DNA of 64,000 bases from Acorus gramineus (Eukaryota > Streptophyta > Magnoliopsida > Acorales > Acoraceae): positions 1,512,395 through 1,576,394 of the forward strand of contig JAUJYN010000026.1 of NCBI GenBank assembly GCA_030737835.1, written 5' to 3'. A model generated the notes under the pieces. The model ran no database searches. It saw only the letters and a list, made by a program, of their open reading frames with translations, and was not told the DNA's origin. Below, piece after piece: positions 43,852 to 54,520 of this stretch. Position 1 is the stretch's first letter; each line of letters opens with the position of its first letter. A program made the translations under genes and the position numbers.

Positions 43852-46454
43852 TCACTTCCACGACCAGCCTCTTCTGGTCTCTCCTCTCTTTTCAAACCCC
43901 TCCCCCTAGGTGTTTGATAAAATGATTCAATGAGAGGAGAAGGTGGAGGTGCTAGTGGTGGTGGATCTTTGTGTTTGTGTGTTGTTTGTTGTTCTCCCCT
44001 CTATATCAAGCTCCCTTTTTGCATGTTCTCCCCCCCTGTTTTGCTGCCATGAAGAGGCTGAGGAGGCTGAGTGGAGGTGGTGGTGGTTCCTGTGGCGGCG
44101 GTTTCGGTGCGCGAAGGGCCCCCGAACCTCTCCCTTTCTTTTCCCTCCCAAGGTGAGCTCTTCCTCTCCTTTTTCTTGGTTTTCTTGGCTTAGGGGGCGT
44201 TGTGGGAAAGTCATGCATGCTAGGTAGAGGTCTTTGGGGGTGTGTGAGAGGTTGGGAGGGGTTAAAATGAGGTTAGGAGGGCTTGGGTGCGCGCTGGGCG
44301 CGGTCTGCGCGCGTGCGCGTGCAGGCGGGCGCGCAGTCGCGCGCAGGTGCGTGCGCGCGGGTGCGTGTGGGTGCAGGCGCGCGCGCGCGGGTAGGGCGCC
44401 TGGGCACTGCGCCTGGGTGCGGGGCAGGGCGCTTGGGCATGCGCCTGGGCGCGGAGCTGAGGACCAGTGCGCGCGCGTGCGCGCGTGCGCGGGGTGCTGG
44501 GCGTGGGGCGCGGGCTGGACGCGTGGTGCGCGCGGCAGTGCGCCGATGGTGCCAGGGTGCGTGCGTGCGTGCGCATTCGTGCGTGTGCGTGCGGGTGGCT
44601 ATGCGCATGGCTGCCCGGGGGTTCGGGAGTGTGTCGGTGTGCTCGGACTTGCGTACGTACGGGCCGTATGTACGTTTGTCTGAGTGTTGGGTATTTTAGT
44701 GTATTTTTGTATGTATTTGTGTATTTTACTCACCGTGTTAAATACCTGTCTTGCAGATCTTGACGGACGGTCACGCGACGACCCAGGTATTGGTGAGTGG
44801 TACAACCCAACCCAGTAGGGAGGCGCTATATGCACTTGGGCGTATACCGTCCTCCCCTGGGGCACCATAGGCTATATTAACTTGTGTAATGTGTAATCCA
44901 TGCAAGCATGATTAATATGTAGTATGCATGCTACCCTAGACCGTGTATGTTAGGGACTTGCACCCTTAGGATATGTGTAAGAGCCATGCATCCTGTCACC
45001 CTGTTCTCATGCTAGGAAGCCTCGACCTATGCATGTGTCCTACTAGTTTAATTTATTAAATTAAATGCTAGCATATGATTATTAGCATGCCTTAGATAAT
45101 ATTATAGGGAGGGGCCTTGCGAGGTCAACATTGAGACTCGAGCTAGGGTACTCCGTGTTCCTTGTTTGGTTGTCAGGATGTCCTATATCGGGACCTCATG
45201 CTGCCCTCCCAAGGTTTCTTTTTCCAATAATATTATAACCTTGTTATTATCTTATATGTTTCCCGCATCTTGGTTATGCGCCCTGGAGGAATTCTGAAGA
45301 ATTCATGACATTAGAGTTGTTGAGATGTGTTGTCGGCGGATCCGAGTGGATCATATGCGTATGGATAGGCTGTTCTGTTCCCTTCGTTGGATCCGTGTAG
45401 AGACTGTCTCAGCGTTAGAAAGGTCGTCCTGTGAGAGGGCTCCCATCAGTAGGCACCTCCTGATTTGGGATGGACTGTGCTGAATGTGGGAGTGGCCAAG
45501 CGGCCTACGGAGTGGAGGAGAGACTATCGGTGGACCAAGGGTGACCAACAGCCTAGTCAGTCCCAATATCCTATGTCACCTATTGAGGGGTGAGGGTGAG
45601 GGTGTGGTGGGTCGGCGATGTAGCGACCCACTGGATTTGTGTAGTGATGATTATCAGCCTAATCAGTCCCAATATCCTATGTCACCTATTGAGGGGTGAG
45701 GGTGAGGGTGTGGTGGGTCGGCGATGTAGCGACCCACTGGTTTGTAAGTCCCAATATCCTATGTCACCTATTGAGGGGTGAGGGTGAGGGTGTGGTGGGT
45801 CGGCGATGTAGCGACCCACTGGTTTGTGTAGTTGTGGACCATGGATGATTAACAGCTTAGTAAGTCCCAATATCCTATGTCACCTATTGAGGGGTGAGGG
45901 TGAGGGTGTGGTGGGTCGGCGATGTAGCGACCCACTGGATTTGTGCAGTTCCTGCCACTTTGAGGCGTGAATAATAAAATTGTGGTTAATATAAATTGTG
46001 ATGCATGGGTTGTGCTATTCACTGAGCGTGTGGCTCACCCCTCGCATATATTATTCTCCAGTGTTGTCTGAGTCGGATCTGAAGGAGGAGCTCCCCGAGG
46101 GACTTCATCAGTAGCGGAGTAGCGCCACGTCCCGCGAGTATCAGAGGCTATCAGCATCCCTTTTTGATTGTATGTATTATATTCCGTGCTTGGGCACGCG
46201 GTTGTATTATATTTGGATGTCGTTGTATATATATTGGCTCTCACAGGACAGTTGATTATGTATCGAGTCTGTAATATGTTTTTGAATTACAGACTCAGTC
46301 TTTTAGCTTCTGCTATTTGTGTATATATCCTGTCAGCTTCATGTTGTCTGTGTTGTCATATTGATGTTGTTTAGGGTATGTTATTGACCTCCTGTTTAGA
46401 CTGCTGATATCATATATACACTTGCCGCGTCCCGGGGACGCCCGGGGCGTGACA
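43329..46454 (+). repeat. 5' LTR of element B, mosaic
   Basis: The first approximately 950 bp are nearly identical to the 3' LTR (49951 onward). From about 44286 it switches to the type seen in the minus-strand LTR at 14959-17872. It contains the GC-rich core (44285-44680), the predicted intron (GT at 44153, AG at 44755-44756), a GGGCTAGGGTACTCCGTGTT module (about 45112-45230) and the fourfold repeat at 45560-45940. Confidence 0.85.
45560..45940 (+). repeat. Four tandem copies of a G-rich/hairpin module
   Basis: Each copy reads CCCAATATCCTATGTCACCT, then GAGGGGTGAGGGTGAGGG, then GTGGGTCG-9nt-CGACCCAC, beginning near 45561, 45667, 45749 and 45864. The G runs (GGGG, GGG, GGG, GGG with loops of 3, 3 and about 6) fit a G-quadruplex pattern. 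The following 8-bp inverted repeat is perfect (for example 45607-45614 with 45624-45631). Other LTRs have one or two copies. Confidence 0.9.
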
Positions 46455-46460
46455 AAAAGT

Positions 46461-46478
46461 TGGTATCAGAGCCTGGTC
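46461..46478 (+). other. Primer-binding site of element B
   Basis: TGGTATCAGAGCCTGGTC, 6 bp after the LTR end; TGGTATCAGAGC is the sequence complementary to initiator methionine tRNA used by many plant LTR elements. Confidence 0.85.
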
Positions 46479-46574
46479 CTGTCAGAGCCAATGGTCTTCT
46501 TTTCGTAGAGATGAGTCCTAGGATTTCTATATGAGTATTCTGATCCTAGTGTCTGGTTTTCTTGGGTTGCTGAT

Positions 46575-46976
46575 ATGCCTCCTCGCAGAGGACGGCGCGG
46601 ACATGGTCCCTCTCGACCTTTGGAGGTTTCCGGACCTATCAGAGGCGAGGATGCTACTGGAGAGTCCACGGCTGTGAGGCCAGGATCGGCGCAGGAGCCT
46701 CCCGCATGGAAACGTGCGTTCGCTCGGATAGCGGATTTGGTGGAGACTCAGACGAGGGCACTGGAGGCCCAGGCTAGAGTGTTGGCTGAGAAGGCTAGAG
46801 AGATTCAGGAGCTGAGAGCGGCCCGTGATGCAGTTCCACAGGTCCCCTTGATGGCAGATCCGCCTGTGGTACCAGATGTACCCCCAGTCCCCGTGGTGAT
46901 TCCAGCGGAGAGAGCTCAGGATCCCCTGGTGTGGGAGGTGGAGCTAGAGGCTACCCGGGAGAGGGTTATTGAATGA
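46575..46976 (+). pseudogene. Element B gag, N-terminal fragment
   Basis: 133 codons from ATG 46575: MPPRRGRRGHGPSRPLEV, then a helical Ala/Glu/Arg-rich part (about residues 45-85). This resembles the start of Tekay/Del Gag. The last approximately 12 codons already come from LTR-like sequence (a GAGGCTACCCGGGAGAGG module from about 46945), so the gag domain and Cys-His box are absent. A truncated Gag-like peptide could be translated from it; function is unlikely. Confidence 0.65.
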
Positions 46977-47463
46977 TGTCGCGAGCGTGGAATCGTTCTC
47001 CCCTTCGTCAGATCCGTGTAGTACAGCCCCGGCGTTAGACAGGCTATCCTGTACCAGGTAAGCTACGGAGCGGGGAGAGGCTACCGGTGGACCAGGGGTG
47101 TAGAGCAGTCTAAGTCTCTCCCAAAGTCCCAAGTTTCCTCCTTTCGGGAGTGAGGGTGTGGATGAGGCGAAGACGCGACGTCTCGTGACCCAATTGTTGT
47201 TCGACCGTTCCCAAAGATGTTGGGTCCGGTCTTGTGATGGATGTTGAAGGATATCGATGGGTGATTATCTAGATGTAGATGATCCAGTGGGGTTAGTAGT
47301 GTTCTTTAAGGGTGATGTCTTCTTCTAGTGTTCCTTTTCTGGTTTAAGGGGCCGTGTGAGGTCAGCGTTGAGACCCGGGCTAGGGTACTCCGTGTTCCTT
47401 GTTTGGTTGTCGGGGTATCCTATATCGGGACCTCATGGTGCTCTCCTGAGGTTTCTTTTCCCA
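46945..47463 (+). repeat. LTR-derived modules inside element B
   Basis: 46945-47345 matches LTR sequence such as 58840-59220 (GCGTGGAATCGTTCTCC, then GTTGGGTCCGGTCTTGTG). 47346-47463 matches the GGGCTAGGGTACTCCGTGTT module found in LTRs at 45112-45230 and, reversed, at 15880-15995 and 26255-26350. LTR pieces have therefore been pasted into the internal region between gag and pol. Confidence 0.75.
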
Positions 47464-47509
47464 GTCAAGGAATACCTTAGAAGCATCAAATTGATGGTGG
47501 ATTAAGTGC

Positions 47510-47937
47510 GAGTTTTGGTTGGAGCGTATGGCCTTTCTGGGCCACGTGATTTCCGGCGAGGGCATATCTGTGGACCCGGACAAGATGCTCGCCGTGTCAA
47601 ATTGGCGTCGACCGTCGAACCCCACTGAGATTCAGAGCTTCCTGGGCTTGGCGGGTCATTGCAGGAGGTTTGTCGAGGGTTTCTCGAAGATAGCTGTACC
47701 TCCTAACCGCCTCGCTCGGAAGGATGTCCGGTTCGAATGGTCCCCGTCTTGCGAGGAGAGCTTCCTGGAGTTTAAGCGAAGGCTCACCTCAGCGCCAGTT
47801 CTTACCCTTCCGTCTGGGAGGGGTGGGTTCGCAGTTTGCTCCGATGCATCGCGGTTGGGTGTGGTGATGCGTACGATCGGGATTGGGTGCGTCCTATTGC
47901 AGCTCACAGGGCGATCGCTAGTGGACAGGGTTCCATA
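47510..47937 (+). pseudogene. Element B RT end and RNase H start
   Basis: The reading [53 protein letters not shown] and APVLTLPSG is the RT C-terminus and connection to RNase H of Ty3 elements. It is open for 139 codons, then stops at 47936-47938. The catalytic RT box upstream is missing at this place. Confidence 0.8.
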
Positions 47938-49937
47938 GTGGCATCTGGAGTCGCTTCGATAAATCATTGTGTGTTGTAGCTGCCCGGTTGAGGCCAGAGC
48001 CCTGTGAGGTGCTCCCAGATCCTATGCTTGTGGTGCGCCCATATGGCAGAGATAGCGGGCTTGGGAGGCTACCAGGTAGAGGCCACACCGGGAGGGTGCT
48101 GCTAAATGATGAGGAGAGCGTGGACTCCCCGTGATGAATCTGCCCATGGAGTGCAGGATGCCGGAGTTCCAATGGTTGTGATGAGCGGCCTATCTCTGGC
48201 GGCATGTAAGCACAGTTGTGGATACTGTCGCGTTTGCCCCACATTGGTCGAGAATAAAGACGCGATGCTAGCGTTCGTGATGGGACTCAACCGCCCTATC
48301 GGATAGATGACGTCGCATAGGCATTGTCGAGGTTCGACGACCCCCTTATTGCGTGTCTTGTGGATTAAGTGCGGTTGAGCGGCTTACCTAGCGTGTAAGT
48401 GTTATCATGAGCGCCAGCCATGCTCGAGGAGCAGAATCCGAACTTAATTGTTTGTGGTGTTGTTTTGATCTCCCCGTGGAGGTAGAAGATCAATTACCTT
48501 TGCCGCGAATCGATGATCTATTTGACCAGCTCTGAGAGCGAGTGTCTGCTGTTAGATCGATCTTCGCACAAGGGTACCACAAGTTGGAGATCCGAGAGTT
48601 GGACATCCCGTAGATGGCCTTTCGTGACCGTTCAGGCACTACGAGTTTTAAGTACTGCCGTCGGGGTTGACGAATGCGCCGGATGCCTTCGTGGATCTCA
48701 AAAGTTTTATTGGGTTTCCGAGGACTACTTTGGGGTAGTCTTTGTTGAGTTTGCTGTGGTGTGATGATAAGGTGATGTGGGTGACCTTGTTTCCCCAGGT
48801 TGGCATGCCCTCAGGCAAAGTTCGAGAATCATCATCGCGTGGAAAGCGTCAGTCCATCGAGATTCCTTAGTGGACGTGGGAGTGGGTTATCAGGGATTGT
48901 TGCAGACTCGTTAATGTCATGTTCGGGTCACGACGCCGTCTAGGTGATCATTGACCGACTGACTAAGTCCGCGTTTCCCTCCCTATCAGACTGATTGAGT
49001 CTTTGGACGCCTTGACGTGGGTTTTCACCTTTGCGATTGTTCGTCTTCATGGCGCTCCAGTCGGCGCTATTTTCGGTTGAGACGCGAGGGTTACTTTGAG
49101 GTTGTGGCGCAGCCTTTGGCGCGAGCCTCCATTTAAGTATAGCGTTTCATCGCCGATGGACAGCCAGTCAATGAGGACGATTCGGACCTTGGAGGACATG
49201 CTATGTGCCTGCGTGCTCGATGATGAGGGTAGTTGGGTGAGGCACTACCCATTTGTTGGGGTATGCCTGCAAGCGACTGCCATTCGAGCACCCAGATGGA
49301 TCTGTGAAGGGCACTCTACAGGCGCAGTTTCATACCTCCCTTGTGTTGGGACGGTTGTGGAGCGCCAGTTGGAGGGGCCATAAGTTAGTTGTTTGACCTT
49401 GCGGTGGCCGGGTTGGTTCGTGTGTATATCTGCACCTCCCAGAACCGACAGAGGGCTACCCAGGTCATCATCGCCAGGGGCTTACCTTTGGGTTTTGGTG
49501 ACCATATTTTCAGAAGGTTTCCTGGTTTAGGGGCACCCTCTGTTTCGACGTTCGGGGCAAGCTGAGTTTGCTCTTTAGTGGGACCTTTTCTCTTCATTGA
49601 GTGGATTGGGGAGCTGGCTTATCATGTAGCCTTTCCCCCACAGCTGGTTCATGCCCACGACGTCGTCCTTGTCCCATGGCCGAGGCGTTATGTCCACGAT
49701 CCTGCTCAGTCTTTCTGTTCGACCGCCTCATCCTCGAGGTGGATTTGTCGTTCGTGGAGCAGTGGATCGAGGCCAAGGACAAGCATGAGAAGAGGCTCCA
49801 CGCTAAGACCGTTCCTTTGATTATAGTGTGTTAGTAGCGCCAGTCCGGTGCGAAGACCACTTGGGAGCAAAGGTCTAAGCATGATACTTTCGGTCTTCCC
49901 TTTTGGGTTTCCTTAAATTTCGAGGACTAAATTTCCT
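47938..49937 (+). pseudogene. Element B scrambled pol region
   Basis: Short matches occur in unusual order: an RT core piece (tyrosine-leucine/TNAPDAF-like, about 48560-48720) lies after the RT C-terminal piece at 47510. An integrase core piece (VIIDRLTKSA-like, about 48940-48990) follows. The integrase C-terminal part (GPFLFIEWIGELAYHV, then PRRYVHDPAQ) is at 49578-49700, followed by a KRLHAKTVPL tail. Stops are frequent. Element A has the same order. Confidence 0.65.
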
Positions 49938-49950
49938 AAGGGGGGAAGAA
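49938..49950 (+). other. Polypurine tract of element B
   Basis: AAGGGGGGAAGAA immediately precedes TGTTGTGTCTG, the start of the 3' LTR. It primes plus-strand DNA synthesis. Confidence 0.85.
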
Positions 49951-52560
49951 TGTTGTGTCTGTGTCATTTGGAGCGCTCTGTTTGAAGATTTGGGTACATA
50001 ATTTTTTTTTCCTAAGTTATGTATTCCTGATTTGGTATTTGGATTTGATTTTGTTAAAATACAACATGAAAAGGTTTAATTATGATTTTATTATGAGATG
50101 TCCAGTTTTGAGTTAGCGTTCGCACAGAAGTGGAATAAGATCAACTGGATTCTTGTAGTAAAAGTTATGGGTATTTTTCCAAGTATACCCCGGGGATGGA
50201 AATTCTGGCAGCAGCCCTGCTCGATGTTTAGATCTAATTTCGGATTTGCTAGAGGGATTATCTTATCACGCATAAGCATAAAAGTTGTAGATAAGCTTCT
50301 TAGCTTTCCATCGGTCTTGGAATCAAGCAATTCGGAGCTGTATCCAGGAAGTTATGGCTGTTTCAGTGAAGCTTGCGCAGAATTTTAAGTCAAAGGGCGA
50401 CTAGGTCTTTTCCCCTTTAGATATTTGTGTGCTAAAAAGGCTCTCTCTCTCTCTCTCCCTCCCTCTCACTTCCACGACCAGCCTCTTCTGGTCTCTCCTC
50501 TCTTTTCAAACCCCTCCCCCTAGGTGTTTGATAAAATGATTCAATGAGAAGAGAAGGTGGAGGTGCCAGTGGTGGTGGATCTTTGTGTTTGTGTGTTGTT
50601 TGTTGTTCTCCCCTCTATATCAAGCTCCCTTTTTGCATGTTCTCCCCCCCCCCCTGTTTTGCTGCCATGAGGAGGCTGAGGAGGCTGAGTGGAGGTGGTG
50701 GTTCCGGTGGCGGCGTTTCGGTGCGCGAAGGGCCCCCGAACCTCTCCCTTTCTTTTCCCTCCCAAGGTGAGCTCCTCCCCTCCTTTTTCTTGGTTTTCTT
50801 GGCTTAAGGGGGGTTGTGGGAAAGTCATGCATGCTAGGTAGAGGTGTTTGGGGGTGTGTGAGAGGTTGGGAGGGGTTAAAATGAGGTTAGGAGGGCTTTG
50901 GCGCGCGCTGACGGGCGTAGTCGGGCGCGTTGGCGGGCGCGCGAGCGTACGCGCAGGTGCACGGGCGTGCGCGCAGGGTTCTGCACGGGCGCGCGGTGCG
51001 CGGGAGGGCGCGCGGGGTGGACACGCGGGCAGGCGCGCGGCAGTGCGCCAAGGGTGCAGGGGCGCATGCGTGCGTGCACATGCGTGCGTGCGCGTGTGGG
51101 GGGCCATGCGTGTGGCTGCCCGAGGGTTCGGGTGGGTGTCGGGGCACTCGGACTCGCGTGCGTACGTGCGTGCTCGCATGCGTGCGTGTCCGTATGCATG
51201 CTTGTCCGAGTATTTGGTATTTCTAGTAAATTTCATGTATATTTGTGTAGTTTACTCACCATATTGAATGCCCATGTCTTGCAGATCTTGGCGAACGGTC
51301 ACGCAACGACCCGGGTTTCGGTGAGTGGGTCAATCCAACCCAGTAGGGAGGCGTTCGATGCACGTAGGCGTGCATTGCCCTCCCCTGGGGCACCATAATT
51401 GCATATTAACTTGTGTCAAATGAAAAACTATGTTAATGCATGTTCTACTATGATGTAACCATGCCATATTAGACATTGTATGCTAGGGATATACATCCAT
51501 GTATCATGTATAGAGGCACATACATGCCTAGACACCATGTCCCATTTTTGAAAAGCCTTGATCTACTCATGTTTCCCGTTTAGTTTAATTTATTTAAATC
51601 AAATGAGATTATATTGGTATAAGCATGCCTTAGAGAATATTATAACCTTGTTGTTATAATATATGTTTCCCCGCATCTTAGTTATGCGCCCTGGAGGAAT
51701 TCTTGAGATTTCATGACATTAGTAGTGTTAGAAATCGTTGTCGACGGATCCAAGAGGATCGTATCCGTGTGAGTAGGCTGTTTTCTCCCCTTCGTTGGAG
51801 CCGAGTAGGGACTCCCCGGCGTTGGGAAAGCTGTCCTGACAGAGGGCTCCCATCTGTAGGTACCACCGATGCGTCGGAGGGTACTGATCGTGGGAGTATA
51901 CCAGGTAGAGGCTACGCGAGGGAGAGGCTACTGGTGGACAAGGGTGGAGAGCAGTCTAGTCTGTCCCAAAAGGCCCATGTCACCCCTAAAGGGTGAGGGT
52001 GAGGGTGGGGTGGGTCGGCGATGTTACGACCCACTAGCTTGTGCAGTTACTCCCGTTTAGGGACTTTAACTATTATAAGGTTAATATGAGTTGTGTTGCA
52101 TAGATTGTGCCATTCACTAAGCGTGTGGCTCACCCCTCGCATATTCTTTTCCTCCAGTTGTTACTGAGTCGGATCTGAAGGAGGAGCTCCCCGAGGCATC
52201 ACAGCAGTAGCGGAGCAGCGTTCACGTTTTGGGATCTTGTGAGTGAGAGGCCATCAGCATCCCCTTCTTTGCTTGTATGTATTGTTATCCGTGCTCGGGC
52301 ACAACACTTGTATTTGGATGTCTTTATTTATATTGGCTCTCACAGGACAGTTGATTATGTATTCTGGTCTGTAATATGTCTTTGAATTACAGACTCAGTC
52401 GTTTAAGCTTCCGCTATATGTATATATATTATGTCAGCTACATTATTGATTGTGTTGTCATTTTCGATGTTGTTTAGAGTATTTTATTGATCTCCTATAT
52501 AGACTGCTGATATTATATATATTTGCCACGTATCGGGGACGGCCGCCCTGGGGCGTGATA
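49951..52560 (+). repeat. 3' LTR of element B
   Basis: It starts TGTTGTGTCTGTGTCATT. It has a GC-rich core (50885-51215), the predicted intron (GT at 50767, AG at 51283-51284), a single G-rich/hairpin module (about 51985-52035) and the terminal hairpin (about 52370-52400). It ends GGGGCGTGATA. It differs from the 5' LTR over its distal two thirds. Confidence 0.82.
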
Positions 52561-53410
52561 GGGCTACCGGTTGACCAAGGGTGTAGAGCAGTCTAATTGC
52601 TCTCAAAAGTCCTATGTCACCTCTAAAGGGTGAGGGTGAGGATGTGGTGAAGTTACGTCGCCGCGTGACCCATTCGTTGTTCGTCCGTTCCCATAGTTGT
52701 TGGGTCCGGTTGCGTATCGATGTTCAAAGACATCGTTGGGTAGTTATCTCGATGTAGATGATCCAGTAGTGTTGTGTAGACCAGTAATTTCGCGTCTCTT
52801 CGACCAACGGTATGGTCTCTCCCCAAGAGTCCTAAGAGCCTCCCACCGGGAGTGAGGGTGAGGGTGAGGTTGGTCGCGCCGCCGCGTGACCTTGTTATCC
52901 ATTGGGTTTCCACCCATGTATTCCTTGAAAGGAAATTGCCTTAACATTGAACTGTTGTAATGGTGATTGGTTTCCAGCCACTCACTGAGCTTGTAGCTCA
53001 CCCCTCGCATACTGTTTCTTTTCAGGGGTAGTGTTGGGCGTGGAGCTGGAGCTTCCCTGTGGCGTGGTCTTATGTGCGTGGAGCGTTCTGTCCGGCGGGT
53101 GGTGAGTGCGAGGCTGTCAGCAGTCCTAGAGTCATTTTATGTATTGTAAATCATGCATGTGGCACAGGTTGTATTTTTTTTACTAGACTTGGCTCTCAAA
53201 GGACATTGATTGTGTTTCGAGTCTGTAATGATATTTTTGGTTTACAGACTTATTGATATTTTATGCTTCCGCCTTTTCAGTTGAGTTATCAGTTATCATT
53301 GCTTTGCCAGCTTGTGTGTTATTTATTGGAGTCATTATTGATCTCTTGTACTTGATAGCTGATACTTCATTATTGCCACGTCTTGGGGACGGTCGCCCTG
53401 GGGGGTGACA
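52561..53410 (+). mobile_element. Gypsy LTR fragment (3' third)
   Basis: It starts abruptly at GGGCTACCGGTTGACC and ends GGGGGGTGACA at 53410. It matches 59020-59861 closely. It is directly joined to element B on the left, probably the product of recombination between two LTRs. Confidence 0.75.
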
Positions 53411-53861
53411 CCAGTAGCAATCTCAACGAAGACTATCTCAAAGTAGTCCACGGAGGCCCAATAAAACTTTTGAGATCCACAAAGGCATCCGGCGCATTCG
53501 TCAACCCCGACAGCAGTACTTAAAACTCGTAGTGCCCGAAACGGTCACGAAGGCCATCAACGGAATGCCCGACTCTTGGATCTCCAATTTGGGGTACCCT
53601 GCGCGAAGATCGATCTAAGAAAAGACACTGCCTACCAGAGCTGGTCAAACAGATCATCAATTCGCGGCAAAGGGGTACCTGATCTTCAACCCCTATGGGA
53701 AGATCAAAACAACTCCTCGAACGATTAAGTCCGAATTCCGCTCCTCGAGCATCTCGATGCTCCTCGGCCTGGCGCTCATGATGACCTTGACACGCTAGGT
53801 AAGCCGCTCAACCGCACTTAATCCGCAAGACGCGCAACAGGAGGTCGTCAAACCCCGACAA
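53411..53861 (-). pseudogene. Inverted fragment of the element A/B internal region
   Basis: The reverse complement matches 60960-61400 (and 48320-48760): GACGAATGCGCCGGATGCC, then ATTAAGTGCGGTTGAGCGG. It contains the displaced RT core piece. It is the third copy of the scrambled region in the window. Confidence 0.75.
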
Positions 53862-54520
53862 TGTTACGCCTCGGAGCGGCCATCCTCAGAATATCATACA
53901 GGAGGCTAACAAGATAACCACATATAAGGATTGGTAGAGCAAGACTAGACTGGGAAGCAGAAGCATAATATAAACAAGTCTGTAACCAAAAATATCATTA
54001 CAAACAGAGGGTATACAATTACTGTCTTGTGTGAGCCAAGTCTGATCAACAAAGAGAATACATACATCATGTGCCCATGCACCAAAAAGAACCACATACA
54101 AAAACAACAAGACTGCTGACGACCTCGCTCGCTAATCTCAAAAGACGGACGTAACACAGGCAGCCAAGAAACACCTCATGGGAGCTCCGCCTTCGTGACC
54201 TGTTCTGCCTCCACTGGAGAGAAACAAAGGAAAACGAGGGATGAGCTAAAAGCTTAGTGAATAGTCAACCACCACACAATGAAGATAATACATAGTCAAC
54301 ACTTAAACGAATACACAACAAGTTGTCAACAAATACTCCACAATCACTCCACGTCATCCGGTAGCCCTCTCCCTGGCAGCCTGCCCACGACGGTACCAGT
54401 CACGGGGAGGCACCTCACAGGGTAGCTCCGACGCTGGGTAGCTTCAACGCACGATGATGTCGGGGTGATACACTCCACACTCGCGGGGATCACATTAATC
54501 AACGTATACCATACTCGATA
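53862..54520 (-). mobile_element. Diverged gypsy LTR fragment, minus strand
   Basis: It starts TGTTACGCCTCGGAGCGGCC, a diverged version of the family terminus. Read on the minus strand it has recognisable pieces of the LTR distal half (TCTGTAAC..hairpin region, GAGCTC, TAGCTTCAACG). It is cut at 54520 by the next LTR and is the most divergent member here. Confidence 0.6.

Larger units (their letters stand above)
43329..52560 (+). mobile_element. Element B: Tekay/Del-like Ty3 element with long LTRs, non-autonomous
   Basis: 5' LTR 43329-46454, primer-binding site 46461, internal region to 49937, polypurine tract 49938-49950, 3' LTR 49951-52560. The internal region holds a short gag start and broken pol fragments in unusual order. 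Gag and pol matches (MPPRRGRRGHG start, [15 protein letters not shown] end) point to the Tekay/Del chromovirus lineage. The expected 5-bp duplication (left GCTCG) is not seen on the right, and the last bases are GTGATA instead of GTGACA. The right boundary has therefore recombined. Confidence 0.8.

Noticed and set aside
43329..53410. Element B as an intact element with an ordinary target duplication
   Set aside because: Left flank GCTCG has no counterpart at 52561 or 53411, and the LTR terminus is altered, so the right side is recombined.
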